Below, piece by piece: positions 24,581 to 34,233 of a stretch of DNA of 64,000 nt. How positions within the stretch are numbered: the stretch's first letter is position 1; each line of letters opens with the position of its first letter. This DNA is from Larkinella insperata (lineage in GTDB: Bacteria; Bacteroidota; Bacteroidia; Cytophagales; Spirosomataceae), in the NCBI RefSeq assembly GCF_026248825.1, contig NZ_CP110973.1:6159501-6223500 (forward strand). The letters run 5' to 3'. The notes under the pieces are model-generated. The model was not told the DNA's origin and ran no database searches. It saw nothing but the letters and a program-made list of their open reading frames with translations. Both the position numbers and the translations under genes were made by a program.

Positions 24581-24692
24581 CGGTATTTCCGTGTAAAACA
24601 TCCTGAACCGGGATTGCACAGATTGGAGGATTAACCCCGGATGGCTCCCTAATTCTTTGCCATCGTCGTTACCCGTGCAATCCCGGTTTCAA

Positions 24693-27365
24693 TTATTCAC
24701 TCCGCAGACTCTTGACGGGGTCCGCCAGGGCCGCGCGGATGCTCTGGAAGCTGATGGTGACGAGCGCAATGGCAATGGCCAGCAAACCGGCCAGGGCAAA
24801 GACCCACCACTCCATGTCAACTTTGTAGGCAAAATCTTTCAGCCACTCGTTCATGGCCCACCAGGCAACGGGCGCGGCCAGCAGCAGGGCAATAAACACC
24901 AGCTTCAGGAAATCTTTGGACAGCAGGGCGACAATGCCGGCCACCGACGCGCCCAGCACTTTCCGGATGCTGATTTCTTTGGTGCGCTGCTCGGCCGTAA
25001 ATGTCGCCAGCCCAAACAGGCCCATGCACGAGATCAGAATTGCCACGGCGGTGGCGGTATTGACCAAGCGGCCGGTTTTCTGCTCTTTTTCGTACAGCTT
25101 GGCAATCTGTTCATCCAAAAACTCGTACTCAAATTTTTTGTCGGGATGCACGGCTTTCCACTGTTCCTCGATACGCGCCAGTGCTTCTTTCAGTTCGCCG
25201 GTCGATCTGCCCTGTAGCTTGACGCCAAGGTTACGGGCCTGCGGCATATGGCCAATGAAAGCCGGATCAATTTTGGCGTGGAACGATTGCTCATGGAAAT
25301 CGGCCACGACGCCCACAATCGGGTATGGCTTGCCGTCAAATTCCACGACCTTGTTCAGCGCATCTGCCGGTTTGCGAAAACCCAGGCGTTTGGCGAAGGT
25401 GGAATTGATGACCAGTTCCCGAAGCGAATCGCTTTTCTGGTAGTTGCGCCCGGCCAGCAAACGAAGGTTGTAAAGCGGAATGAAATTCTCGTCGCCCACT
25501 TTCGCCGACACGTCCAGTTCAACCTCTTTTTTGCCGTAATACTTCATTTTGGTTGTCATGTAACTCATGCCCATCGGCGGAAACCACTGCTTCGTGACCC
25601 GTTCCACGCCCGCCAGCTGTTTGATTCGTTCGGCCAGCAGGTCGGTTTTTCCCGCCCGCCCGGAATGCACTTCAATGATGGCGTCGGTTGAAAAGCCCAG
25701 GTCTTTGTTGCGGATGTAGTTGAGTTGCCGCTCCACAATGAGTGTTCCGATGATAAAAATGAGGGAAACCGTAAACTGGAAGACAATCAAGGTTTTACGC
25801 AGGTAGCCTTTTTGCCCGCCCACCAGCGCGCTTTGTCCTTTCAGCGTCAGCGCGGGCAAATACGACGACAGCACCAGCGAGGGGTAAAAACCGGCCAGCA
25901 ACGCCGTACAAACCGTCAGGCCCAGCAGAAACACGCCGGTTTCCGGGCTAACTAAATCAAACGATAAGCCTTTCGGGGTAAGCGACTGAAAAGCCGTAAG
26001 GATGGGGTTAACAAGCACCAGCGCCAGGATTACCGCCAGCAAAGTCAGCAGGAACGTTTCGCTTAAAAACTGAATGACCAGGCTTTTCCGGCTGCTGCCC
26101 AGCACCTTCCGTACGCCCACCTCTTTGGCCCGCTGCACCGACTGCGCCGTCGATAAATTGATGAAGTTGATGGCGGCAATCAGCAGGATAAACACCGCTA
26201 CCCCCATCATCCCATACAGGGTCGGCAGATGCGCTTTTCGGGAGTAATTATCCACGTAACCAGCGTCAAAATGCAGATCGGCAAGCGGTTGCAGCCCCGG
26301 CGTAAACTTGAATTCTTTCGGAAAATGCTTCCGGGAAAACTGCTGAAAAGCCGCCTTGAATTGCTCAGGACGGGCGCCTTCGGGCAATTTGACATATGCC
26401 TGCGAAGCCGACCAGATGTCTTCCCACTGATCGAGGTTAATGCTTTTCTTCATCAGGCTGCTGCGAACCGTCGCCATCGAAATAAAGTCCGTGAACGTCA
26501 GATCCGTCGGTTTTCCCCACTCCCTGACAATGCCCGAAACCTTAACCCGAACCGAATCCCAATAGATGACCTGCCGACCCAGCATCTGTTCCAGCGGCAG
26601 GTCGCCAAAATAGTTGCGGGCTTTCTGTTCCGACAACACGAGTTGAAACGGTTCGTTGAGGGCCGTTTTCGGATTACCGGCCAGCCACTGGTACTGGAAG
26701 ATTTCGAAATACTGCGGGTCGGCCACGATCATTTCCGCATTATCAACCCCATGGCGCCGGTGTTCAAACCGCTTCGGCTTCCCGGTTCCCTCCGGGATCA
26801 GCACCTCCGACTCGATGTTGTGAAAAGCCGCCACCGTACCCAGCCCGGCCACCTCCTGCCGAACAGCCGCCGGAACGGCATTTGGAATAAATCCGACCGG
26901 GTGCCAATCCGCCGTGGGGCCGTGTTTTGCCTCACCCACCAGCCGGTAAATTCGCGCCCGGTCCGGATGGAACGTGTCGAAGCTCAGTTCATAGTCCGTA
27001 ATCAGGTAGATCACCAGACAAGCCGTTACACCCAGACTCAGCCCCAGGAGGTTGATCAGCGCGCTGACTTTGTGTTTGGTAAGGTTGCGAAACGAGGTTT
27101 TGAGGTAATTGCGAATCATGACGGGATGCAGAAAAGAAGGGTTTGAATAGTCTCCAAAGCTCCGAACCGCCTTCGGACGTTTCAGCGCAAACGGTTTTAT
27201 AAATCTCAGCACATTTAGAAAATACCGGCGGTTGGCTTGCGCAACACCCGCCCGCGCCACATCCCGCCCGTAGCGCTCGTGCAGATCGCCCTGAATCTCC
27301 TCCAGCAAGTGAGGAGCACAGAACAGTTCCAGCAGACGGACGGCCAATTGGGGCGGGTTTTTCAT
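24693..27365 (-). CDS. MacB/FtsX-type ABC transporter permease with prefix domain, copy 1
   Basis: 890 residues. The N-terminal soluble prefix (MKNPPQLAVRLLELFCAPHL, EEIQGDLHERYGRD) is the domain found in Cytophagales permeases controlled by PadR. Then MIRNYLKTSFRNLTKHK and a membrane helix near 98-120, a MacB-like periplasmic domain to about 390, an FtsX block of three helices (about 395-510, with QSVQRAKEVGVRKVLGSSRK), a second periplasmic domain, and a final FtsX block ending TISFQSIRAALADPVKSLRS. The EQRTKEISIRKVLGAS coupling motif fits the MacB class. No ATPase gene is nearby. Third permease gene after padR. Confidence 0.9.
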   Translation of the reverse strand: MKNPPQLAVRLLELFCAPHLLEEIQGDLHERYGRDVARAGVAQANRRYFLNVLRFIKPFALKRPKAVRSFGDYSNPSFLHPVMIRNYLKTSFRNLTKHKVSALINLLGLSLGVTACLVIYLITDYELSFDTFHPDRARIYRLVGEAKHGPTADWHPVGFIPNAVPAAVRQEVAGLGTVAAFHNIESEVLIPEGTGKPKRFEHRRHGVDNAEMIVADPQYFEIFQYQWLAGNPKTALNEPFQLVLSEQKARNYFGDLPLEQMLGRQVIYWDSVRVKVSGIVREWGKPTDLTFTDFISMATVRSSLMKKSINLDQWEDIWSASQAYVKLPEGARPEQFKAAFQQFSRKHFPKEFKFTPGLQPLADLHFDAGYVDNYSRKAHLPTLYGMMGVAVFILLIAAINFINLSTAQSVQRAKEVGVRKVLGSSRKSLVIQFLSETFLLTLLAVILALVLVNPILTAFQSLTPKGLSFDLVSPETGVFLLGLTVCTALLAGFYPSLVLSSYLPALTLKGQSALVGGQKGYLRKTLIVFQFTVSLIFIIGTLIVERQLNYIRNKDLGFSTDAIIEVHSGRAGKTDLLAERIKQLAGVERVTKQWFPPMGMSYMTTKMKYYGKKEVELDVSAKVGDENFIPLYNLRLLAGRNYQKSDSLRELVINSTFAKRLGFRKPADALNKVVEFDGKPYPIVGVVADFHEQSFHAKIDPAFIGHMPQARNLGVKLQGRSTGELKEALARIEEQWKAVHPDKKFEYEFLDEQIAKLYEKEQKTGRLVNTATAVAILISCMGLFGLATFTAEQRTKEISIRKVLGASVAGIVALLSKDFLKLVFIALLLAAPVAWWAMNEWLKDFAYKVDMEWWVFALAGLLAIAIALVTISFQSIRAALADPVKSLRSE

Positions 27366-27498
27366 AAGTTAAGAGTGAAGAGTTAACAGTGAAGAGTTAA
27401 TCGTACCAGCGAACCAGGCCGAACAAGGGGGCGACAGCTTCATAAGCTAAGTTGTTTTCTTCTTGACACATAACTCTTAACTTTTAACTATTCACTAC
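27366..27498. repeat. Spacer between permease copies 1 and 2, with elements shared with the next spacer
   Basis: Contains GTTAATCGTACCAGCGAACC (27396-27415) and, 15 nt later, GCGACAGCTTCATA (27431-27444). Both are identical in the 30130-30257 spacer, while the surrounding bases differ. The flanks are runs of GAGTTAA/TTAACTC-like words that can fold back on each other. The constant parts may be regulatory or a relic of gene duplication. Confidence 0.6.
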
Positions 27499-30129
27499 TC
27501 ACTCGCTTCGCAGTGACTTGACCGGATTCATCAGGGCGGCTTTGATGCTCTGGAAACTGATTGTCAGCAGGGCAATGCCGGTGGCCAGCAAGCCGGCCAG
27601 GGCGAAGACCCACCATTCCATGCCAATTTTGTAAACGTAGGTTTGCAACCACCGGCTCATGGCAAACCACGCCAGGGGCGAAGCAATCACAATGGCGACC
27701 AGCACCAGTTTGAGAAAATCCTGCGAAAGCAGCCCGACAATGCTCGGCACCGATGCCCCCAGCACTTTCCGGACGCCAATCTCCTTGGTGCGCTGCTCGG
27801 CCGTGAAAGCCGCCAGCCCAAACAGGCCCAGGCAGGAGATGAAGATGGCCAGAAACGCAAAGTAATTCGCCAGCGTACCCACCACGGTTTCGCTCCGGTA
27901 AAGCTTCTGAAAGGCATCATCGGCAAACCGGTAGGAGAACGGAAATTTTGGGTTCAGTTGCTTCCAAGCGGTTTCCAGACTCGCCAGCGCCTGCCGGGTC
28001 TGGCCGGGTTTGGTGCGAACGATGATGTTTTTTCCGGCAGCCTGCGGACTGAGTTTGGCAATAAACGGTTCAATGGCAATGTGCAGCGAACTCTGGTGAA
28101 AGTCGGCCACAACACCGACGATGGTACCGGTTTTACCCCACATCGTCAACGGTTTGCCGATCGGTTGCTGGTAACCAATCCGGCGGGCCGCCGTTTCGTT
28201 GATCAGATACCCCACCGAATCGGTGCTGAACTCCTTCGAGAAATCCCGCCCGGCTACGTTCACCTTCAGCGTTTTTGTAAAATCGTAATCCACCTGCGAA
28301 AACTGGAACTGAATGCTGGTGCTGGGGTCTTTGCCCGGCCATTGCACGTTGCCGGTGCTGCCAAAGCTGTTGGTCGGCGTACCGTCCATGTAGGTCATGG
28401 TCTGAATACCCGGCATGCGGAGCAGCTCCTGCTTGAACGTTTCGTATTTTTCGGCCAGATCGCCCTCCGCCGACAGGTAAATCAAGTCTTCACGGTCGAA
28501 ACCCAGGTTTTTGGTCTGGATAAAATCAATCTGCCGGTAGACCACCATCGTACCGATGATGAGCAGCATGGACAAGGCAAACTGAAAGACCACCAGCCCC
28601 TGCCGAAACAGCCGGGCCCCGGCACCAAACCGGATGCTTCCCTTCAGCACCCGGATCGGGTTGAGCGAAGACAGGAAAAGGGCTGGGTAACTTCCGGCAA
28701 TCAGGCCGGTGACGAGCGTCATCCCCAGCAACGTAAGCCAGAACGAAACCTGCGTCAACTGAAAAGAAATGTGTTTATCGGTCAGTTCGTTGAAAAGGGG
28801 CAGCAGCAGCCAAACCACCAGCACGGCCCCCATCAGGGCCAGCGACGCCAGCACCAGCGCTTCGCCAATAAACTGCCCGATGAGCAGGCTCCGCCCGGCT
28901 CCGACCACCTTCCGAACTCCCACCTCACGGGCCCGTTTGACCGACCGCGCCGTGGCCAGATTCATGAAATTGATGCAGGCAATTAGCAGAATAAACACCG
29001 CCACGATGCCAAACAGCCGGACGTATTCGATACGCCCCCCGTCCTGGTACCCATTTTTGAAATTCGAATAAAGATACGCTTCCTGAAACGGTTGCAGAAA
29101 AAGCTGAATGTCTAACCCCTTTTGCACCATCCCCGGATTGCGGCTTTTCAAAAACGACTTCATTTTAGCCTCCAGCCGGGCCGGATCGGCCGGAACCCCG
29201 TTGCGATCGGTGCGGAGCATGATGCGGGTTTCCGGGGCGTTGGTCCCCCAGTCTTTCAGCCACTCGTTGCGCCTGAGAAAGTCCGCCCAGCTGAGCAGGT
29301 AGTCGTACCGGTCGGAGCTGTTGTGGGGAATGTCCTCAAAAACCGCACTGACCTGATAGTCGTCTTTGTTGTCAATCCGGATGCTTTTGCCAACGGCCTC
29401 CTCAGAGCTGCCAAAGTAGTTTTGGGCCATTTTCCGGGAGATGGCAATGTAATTGGGCGCACTCAGGGCCGTCTCGGCGGTTCCGGCCAGCAGCGGCAGG
29501 CTGTACATCCTGAACCAGTCGGCGCCGACAAACCGCCCTTTTTCCTTGTTGAGTTTTTCGCCCACCGCGAACGTGTGCTGGTCTTCCCACGAATACCCGG
29601 CTGCGTAGGCAATCTCCGGAAATGATTTTTTCAACTCCTCCGCCAGCAAACCGGGCGTTCCCGAACCGGCTTCCACTTTTCCGTCGTAAAACTGGCGCTC
29701 CATGACGTTGTACAACTGCGGCCCGTTGGCGTGGTCGGCATTCACACTGAATTCGTCCTGAATCCAGAGGCCGATGAGCAGGCTGCACGCCATGCCCAGG
29801 GCCAGCCCCAGGATGTTAATGGCCGAAAATGACTTGTTGTGGGCGATGTTCCGCCAGGCGATTTTCAGGTAATTGCGAATCATACTTATGTTCATCAAAT
29901 TTGCTGTTGGATACTCGTTGGGTATTCGTTTGAGGAAAAACGGCCCACCGGCCCGGGGCTTCAAGAAACTCAGGACTTCGCGCCCATATTGCCGCCGGGC
30001 GTAGGCCAGGCCAAACAACCACCGGTTGCGTAGAAACCGCTCGTACAAATCCCCCTGCACCTCCTCCAGCAAGTGGGGTGCGCAGAAAAATTCCAGAAGC
30101 CGTTGGGCCCAGCGGGGCGGATTTTGCAT
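27499..30129 (-). CDS. MacB/FtsX-type ABC transporter permease with prefix domain, copy 2
   Basis: 876 residues, same architecture as its neighbours. Prefix PRWAQRLLEFFCAPHLLEEV and QGDLYERFLRNRWLFGLAYA, then MIRNYLKIAWRNIAHNKSFS and the first helix (INILGLALGMACSLLIGLWI), a periplasmic domain, FtsX block with RSVKRAREVGVRKVVGAGRS, a second periplasmic domain, and the terminal FtsX block with EQRTKEIGVRKVLGASVPSI, ending ISFQSIKAALMNPVKSLRSE. The last 120 residues are closely similar to copy 1. Probably part of a tripartite or lipoprotein-handling exporter; the substrate is unknown. Confidence 0.9.
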   Translation of the reverse strand: MQNPPRWAQRLLEFFCAPHLLEEVQGDLYERFLRNRWLFGLAYARRQYGREVLSFLKPRAGGPFFLKRIPNEYPTANLMNISMIRNYLKIAWRNIAHNKSFSAINILGLALGMACSLLIGLWIQDEFSVNADHANGPQLYNVMERQFYDGKVEAGSGTPGLLAEELKKSFPEIAYAAGYSWEDQHTFAVGEKLNKEKGRFVGADWFRMYSLPLLAGTAETALSAPNYIAISRKMAQNYFGSSEEAVGKSIRIDNKDDYQVSAVFEDIPHNSSDRYDYLLSWADFLRRNEWLKDWGTNAPETRIMLRTDRNGVPADPARLEAKMKSFLKSRNPGMVQKGLDIQLFLQPFQEAYLYSNFKNGYQDGGRIEYVRLFGIVAVFILLIACINFMNLATARSVKRAREVGVRKVVGAGRSLLIGQFIGEALVLASLALMGAVLVVWLLLPLFNELTDKHISFQLTQVSFWLTLLGMTLVTGLIAGSYPALFLSSLNPIRVLKGSIRFGAGARLFRQGLVVFQFALSMLLIIGTMVVYRQIDFIQTKNLGFDREDLIYLSAEGDLAEKYETFKQELLRMPGIQTMTYMDGTPTNSFGSTGNVQWPGKDPSTSIQFQFSQVDYDFTKTLKVNVAGRDFSKEFSTDSVGYLINETAARRIGYQQPIGKPLTMWGKTGTIVGVVADFHQSSLHIAIEPFIAKLSPQAAGKNIIVRTKPGQTRQALASLETAWKQLNPKFPFSYRFADDAFQKLYRSETVVGTLANYFAFLAIFISCLGLFGLAAFTAEQRTKEIGVRKVLGASVPSIVGLLSQDFLKLVLVAIVIASPLAWFAMSRWLQTYVYKIGMEWWVFALAGLLATGIALLTISFQSIKAALMNPVKSLRSE

Positions 30130-30257
30130 AGTGAAGAATTAAGAGTTATGAGTTAATCGTACCAGCGAACCGGGGACGACAAAAGCGGAGCGACAGCTTC
30201 ATAGTCTTAGTTTATTTCTTTTAATTTCTTAACTCTTCACTCGTAACTCATCATTCT
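30130..30257. repeat. Spacer between permease copies 2 and 3, matching the 27366 spacer
   Basis: Carries GTTAATCGTACCAGCGAACC (30152-30171) and GCGACAGCTTCATA (30190-30203) as in the 27366 spacer, 18 nt apart here instead of 15. Flanked by AAGAGTTATGAGTTAA and TTAACTCTTCACTCG-type words that are partly complementary. Confidence 0.6.
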
Positions 30258-32843
30258 TCATTCGCTTCGCAAACTCTTCACGGGGTTGACAAGGGCGGCT
30301 TTGATGCTTTGGTAACTGACCGTCAGCGCGGCAATGGCGAAGGTGACCAGGATCGCTACCAGGAAAATGGCCGGACCAATCTGGATGTGGTAGGCATACT
30401 CCCGGAGCCAGACATTCATGGTGTACCAGGCCAGCGGAGCCGCAATGCCAAACGCAATCAGGAGCAGCCAGACAAACTCCCGGGAAAAGAGCACGACAAT
30501 GCTGCTCACCGACGCCCCCAGCACTTTCCGGATGCCCACCTCCTTGGTCCGCTGAACGGCCATCAGCGACACGAGCCCGAACAGCCCCAGGCTACCGATG
30601 ACGATGGCAATGCCGGCAAACAACCGGAAGGCGTTGTACACTTTTTCCTCCTGCGTATATAGTCTGGCAATGTGCTCATCCGTAAACTCGTACGTAAAAA
30701 TGGACTCCGGATTCAGGGCCGACCAGTCGTGCTCGATGGTCGCCAGCGTTTTGCGGACGGCTGACGGCCGGAGTTTGACGCTGGCCTGCCACAAAGCCTT
30801 AGGTTCGTACGTAAGAACGCAGGCCCGAATTTTCTTGTGCTTGGATTCGCTCTGAAAATCCCGGACAACGCCCCGGATGATGACCGGTTGCCCTGCAACC
30901 CGCACGGACTGGCCGATGGCATCGGACTCCTTTTGAAATCCCAGACGGCGGATCAGCGTTTGGTTTACCACCACATTCCGAACGGTGTCTTTTTCCGCCA
31001 TTTTGACAACCGGCTCACCCGCCAGCACCTCCAGGTCATACATCGGAATGTAGTTTTCATCGACCATCTTGAGTTCGGTGACATCGTTTTCGGTCATGCC
31101 CCGCTCCGGTGCGGAAAAAGGGGCGAAATTGATGTTGAAGGCCGGACCCGCTGAGGCAAAACTGACCTGCAGAACGCCCGGATTTTCCTGTAATTTCTGC
31201 CGGAGGACATCCGCTTTTTCACCCGTCGGGAAGGAAACAATCGCTTCTTTATCAAAACCCAGGTCCTGATTCAGGAAAAAATCCATCTGGCTGGCCACCA
31301 CCAGCGTTCCGATAATCATAACCTGCGTAATGGAAAACTGCATGATCACCAATCCTTTGCGGAGCGCCAGCCCCCCTACCGTCAGATTGGTAGCGCGGGC
31401 CTTCAGGGCTTTGGTGGGCTGAAAACCCGCCTGAACGAAGGCTGGGTATAAACCCGCCAGCAAAATCGTGATCAGCAAAATACCGGCAATGGCCACCAGC
31501 ACCAGCGGTTGAGTCAGTTGCGCTGCGTCGATCCGGATATTCAGCAACGGTTTAGACAGCGGCAGAAAAGCCCAGACCGCCCCCAGCGCCAGCACCATCG
31601 CCAGCCCGGCCAGGAACGTCGTTTCGCCCAGCACCTGCCCGACCAGTTGCCGCCGGTAAGCGCCTAAGGTTTTCCGGATGCCCACTTCCTTCGACCGCCG
31701 AACGGCCTGGGCCGTGGCCAGATTGACAAAGTTGATGCAGGCCGTCAGAATAATAATGACTGCCACCCCCGCCAGGCCGTAAATGGATTCTTTGGAACGC
31801 GGCATGGTAATCTGGGTCAGATAGCGTTTATCGAAGTGAATTTCCCGCAGCGGTTGCAGCATCAATACCCCCTTATCCTGTTTAACCTGATCGGCCCAGT
31901 TTTTTTCGAGAAAAGCCGGGAACCGGGCCGTAATCCGCTCCGGCCGTACTTTTTCCGGCAAAACCACGTAGGTATACCCGCCGTTGATCGACCAGAAATT
32001 GGTGGTACTGGCTTCTTTCCGGATGGTTTCCCACGACACCAGAAAGTTAAAGGTCAGGTGAGTGTTGGACGGCAACTCTTTGATCACCCCGGTAACCCGC
32101 ATGTTCCACTGGTTGTCCAGGCGTATCACTTTACCGAGCGCTTCCTGATCCCCGAAGTACTTGCGGGCGATGCGTTCGGTCAAAACAATGGTGTTCGGCT
32201 CCTGTAAAGCCGTTTGGGGATGACCGGCCAGCCATTCAAAATCAAAAATCTGGGGAAATTGACCGTCAGCCCACGCGTAGCCTTCTTCGATATACCGCTC
32301 GCGGCCAACCTGAACCTGGCCCTCCCCGCGGTACAAATACTGGGAGACCTGCTCCGCTTCGGGAAAGTCATTCCGGAAAGCCGGCGCAACGGCGAAGGAA
32401 ACACTCGGATTGTAATCCAGACCGTGTACCGTGACCCGGTAGGTGCGGTCGGCCTTCCGATGGTACCTGTCGTAGGTGAGTTCGTTGCGAACCACCAGAA
32501 AAATAACGATGCAAGCCGCCAGGCCCAGCGCCAGGCCCAGGACGTTGATGAACGCATAACTCTTCTGCTGAAGCAAATTCCGGTAAGCAATGGTGAAATA
32601 GTTGCGGATCATATCAGTCCAGTTGGGTTGCTTGAAAGGGTTTGGTTTTCTAGTCAGGAATTGAGGTTGCATAAATCTCACCACGTCCCAGACGTATTGC
32701 TGCCGGGCGTAGGCCAGGCCAAACAACCGCCGGTTGCGCAGAAACCGCTCGTACAAATCCCCCTGGATTTCTTCCAACAGATGCGGGGCGCAAAACCACG
32801 CCAGCAATCGGTCGGCCCAGCGGGGGGGTTCGGTGGTTTTCAT
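30258..32843 (-). CDS. MacB/FtsX-type ABC transporter permease with prefix domain, copy 3 (padR-proximal)
   Basis: 861 residues. Prefix PPRWADRLLAWFCAPHLLEE and QGDLYERFLRNRRLFGLAYA. First helix near residues 98-122 (INVLGLALGLAACIVIFLVV), first FtsX block with QAVRRSKEVGIRKTLGAYRR, second with VQRTKEVGIRKVLGASVSSI, ending VNPVKSLRSE. Its start codon overlaps the padR stop (ATGA, 32840-32843), so translation is coupled to padR. More divergent from copies 1 and 2 than those are from each other, judging by the C-terminal 120 residues. Confidence 0.9.
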   Translation of the reverse strand: MKTTEPPRWADRLLAWFCAPHLLEEIQGDLYERFLRNRRLFGLAYARQQYVWDVVRFMQPQFLTRKPNPFKQPNWTDMIRNYFTIAYRNLLQQKSYAFINVLGLALGLAACIVIFLVVRNELTYDRYHRKADRTYRVTVHGLDYNPSVSFAVAPAFRNDFPEAEQVSQYLYRGEGQVQVGRERYIEEGYAWADGQFPQIFDFEWLAGHPQTALQEPNTIVLTERIARKYFGDQEALGKVIRLDNQWNMRVTGVIKELPSNTHLTFNFLVSWETIRKEASTTNFWSINGGYTYVVLPEKVRPERITARFPAFLEKNWADQVKQDKGVLMLQPLREIHFDKRYLTQITMPRSKESIYGLAGVAVIIILTACINFVNLATAQAVRRSKEVGIRKTLGAYRRQLVGQVLGETTFLAGLAMVLALGAVWAFLPLSKPLLNIRIDAAQLTQPLVLVAIAGILLITILLAGLYPAFVQAGFQPTKALKARATNLTVGGLALRKGLVIMQFSITQVMIIGTLVVASQMDFFLNQDLGFDKEAIVSFPTGEKADVLRQKLQENPGVLQVSFASAGPAFNINFAPFSAPERGMTENDVTELKMVDENYIPMYDLEVLAGEPVVKMAEKDTVRNVVVNQTLIRRLGFQKESDAIGQSVRVAGQPVIIRGVVRDFQSESKHKKIRACVLTYEPKALWQASVKLRPSAVRKTLATIEHDWSALNPESIFTYEFTDEHIARLYTQEEKVYNAFRLFAGIAIVIGSLGLFGLVSLMAVQRTKEVGIRKVLGASVSSIVVLFSREFVWLLLIAFGIAAPLAWYTMNVWLREYAYHIQIGPAIFLVAILVTFAIAALTVSYQSIKAALVNPVKSLRSE

Positions 32844-33178
32844 AAACTGACAGCGGGTAATCCGTTCGGGGCGATTGAATCCCAGAGTTGTTCGCGAACC
32901 GCCCGGATGTCGTGCAGCGTGCGGCTGCCCAGCACCGTCACCGTAAAAAGCCGTTTGCGCCGACCACCCCGTTCGGCCGTGGCTTCGCCCAGGTGCGACT
33001 TCAGCATGCCCTTTTCTTCGAGCCGGTGCAAAGCCGCATGAACCGCGCTGATGCTGACCGCCCGGCCGGTTTGCCGCTCCAGTTCGTCGGTGATGGCCAC
33101 CCCGTACGCGCCGTCGGCCAGCACCGCCACCGTAAGCAGCACCACTTCTTCAAATTCACCCAGGTACGATCGTCTCAT
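32840..33178 (-). CDS. PadR-family transcriptional regulator
   Basis: 112-residue winged-helix repressor. Core: LGEFEEVVLLTVAVLADGAY and GVAITDELERQTGRAVSISA, then VHAALHRLEEKGMLKSHLGE and RGGRRKRLFTVTVLGSRTLH. Such short PadR proteins usually repress the permease operon they head. It overlaps the first permease gene by 4 bases. Its upstream region carries an element (33188-33236) also found before two secreted-protein genes further upstream, suggesting they are co-regulated. The inducing signal is unknown. Confidence 0.93.
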   Translation of the reverse strand: MRRSYLGEFEEVVLLTVAVLADGAYGVAITDELERQTGRAVSISAVHAALHRLEEKGMLKSHLGEATAERGGRRKRLFTVTVLGSRTLHDIRAVREQLWDSIAPNGLPAVSL

Positions 33179-33187
33179 GGCCAGGAG

Positions 33188-33236
33188 ATATAATTAACTT
33201 CTGTAGAACAAATCTGCTGCCAGAAACAAAAAATGG
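33188..33236 (-). promoter_or_regulatory. Shared promoter/operator element before padR
   Basis: On the + strand it reads TTCTGTAGAACAAATCTGCT then GCCAGAAACAAAAAATGGC. It aligns with elements at 34075-34125 and 34991-35042. The constant words are GNAGANCAAAT and TGCCA with AGAAA or similar. In transcription sense, TTTG is followed after 16 nt by TATATC, a plausible -33/-7 pair ending just before the padR ATG at 33178. Confidence 0.55.
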
Positions 33237-33335
33237 CCTTTCCAGGCCACTTAAGGGGTTTTCCAGAAAACTGCTGTCCGAATCCGTACAGTGTCAATGT
33301 CCGAACGCGAACAGCAGAAGTTGCGATTAGCAGGC

Positions 33336-34034
33336 TTATTCAGCGAATTTTAGGGCATACTGCCGGTTCGGTTTATCGATCGTCAGCCAGTATACCATTT
33401 TTTCGCCCGCCTTTTTTACCTGCAGCCGGTATTTCCCGCTTAGCATTTGGGTCACATCCAGATACCGGTTGTAGCCTTCCAGACGGCTCAGATCATTAAA
33501 ATAAACCGTCCGGGCCGTTTCATCGGTGAGTTCGATCGACACCAGTTTCTGTTCCGGATTGGCGAAGTGGACGCGCAGCTTGCCCAGGGAGTTGATCCAC
33601 GGTTTAACCAGAAATGTCTTGTTTGCTTCCGAAAGCCGCATCGACGACGTTTCTTCCAGTTCATACCGGGGTGTTGTGCGGGTGAACCGAACGTCGTTGG
33701 AAGCCAGCAATTCCGAAGACCTGACCTGCGACGCCAGCAACTGACTGTTGACCACGCGATCAAGCATTTCGTCGAACAGCCGGATATTCCGTTTGGTCAG
33801 CTTCACGTATTTGCCCGGCAGGGTTTCCTGGTAAACCGGTTCGTTGCGGTCATTAAAAAACCGGACTACGGTACTCCGGCTGGCGTAGTCGGTTTGAATC
33901 TTCCAGTACCCTTTGGCGGCCTTTGTGCCGGGTTGATTCTCCGACTGAGCGCTGACCGACAAACTGGCCAGAAAGAACAGGGCGGTCAGCAAACCGCCAA
34001 CGGTTTTGGTGAATTGTTTCGAGAGGGTTTTCAT
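33336..34034 (-). CDS. Secreted protein of unknown function, paralog A
   Basis: 232 residues with a signal peptide (TVGGLLTALFFLASLSVSAQ, cleaved near residue 30). The mature part has a conserved first half (YWKIQTDYASRSTVVRFFND, VYQETLPGKYVKLTKRNIRL, FDEMLDRVVNSQLLASQV) and a beta-rich second half ending YWLTIDKPNRQYALKFAE. Not a family I recognise. The second half looks like a periplasmic beta-sandwich such as a secretion-tail-like domain. Tandem paralog at 34234. The shared element at 34075-34125 precedes it, so it is probably controlled together with padR and paralog B. Confidence 0.7.
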   Translation of the reverse strand: MKTLSKQFTKTVGGLLTALFFLASLSVSAQSENQPGTKAAKGYWKIQTDYASRSTVVRFFNDRNEPVYQETLPGKYVKLTKRNIRLFDEMLDRVVNSQLLASQVRSSELLASNDVRFTRTTPRYELEETSSMRLSEANKTFLVKPWINSLGKLRVHFANPEQKLVSIELTDETARTVYFNDLSRLEGYNRYLDVTQMLSGKYRLQVKKAGEKMVYWLTIDKPNRQYALKFAE

Positions 34035-34074
34035 GGGATTGTGCGTTGTTGTTTACTGCGGTTTAAATTGATTG

Positions 34075-34125
34075 TTATTAACTCAACCTTTGCAGACCAA
34101 ATCTGTTGCCAAAGTGAGAAATGGC
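34075..34125 (-). promoter_or_regulatory. Shared promoter/operator element before paralog A
   Basis: On the + strand TTATTAACTCAACCTTTGCA followed by GACCAAATCTGTTGCCAAAG and TGAGAAATGGC. Very close to the 34991-35042 copy (TTATTA.TTCAA..TTTGCAGA.CAAAT). TTTG-N5-CAAA forms a small palindrome. In transcription sense, TTTG-N17-TAATAA resembles -33/-7 boxes. Confidence 0.6.
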
Positions 34126-34233
34126 GATTTGAGTCAATAAAAGCCCTTTTAAGCAAAACAGGCTGTCCGGTAGCGTACAAAAAGTGTCCGCTACCGGACC
34201 CCATACTGGCGGAGTTAAACTCGTCTATACGGG

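Noticed and set aside
27366..27498. CRISPR-like or satellite array in GAGTTAA-rich spacers
   Set aside because: The words are irregular in spacing and sequence, with no constant repeat and unique spacer structure and no cas genes.
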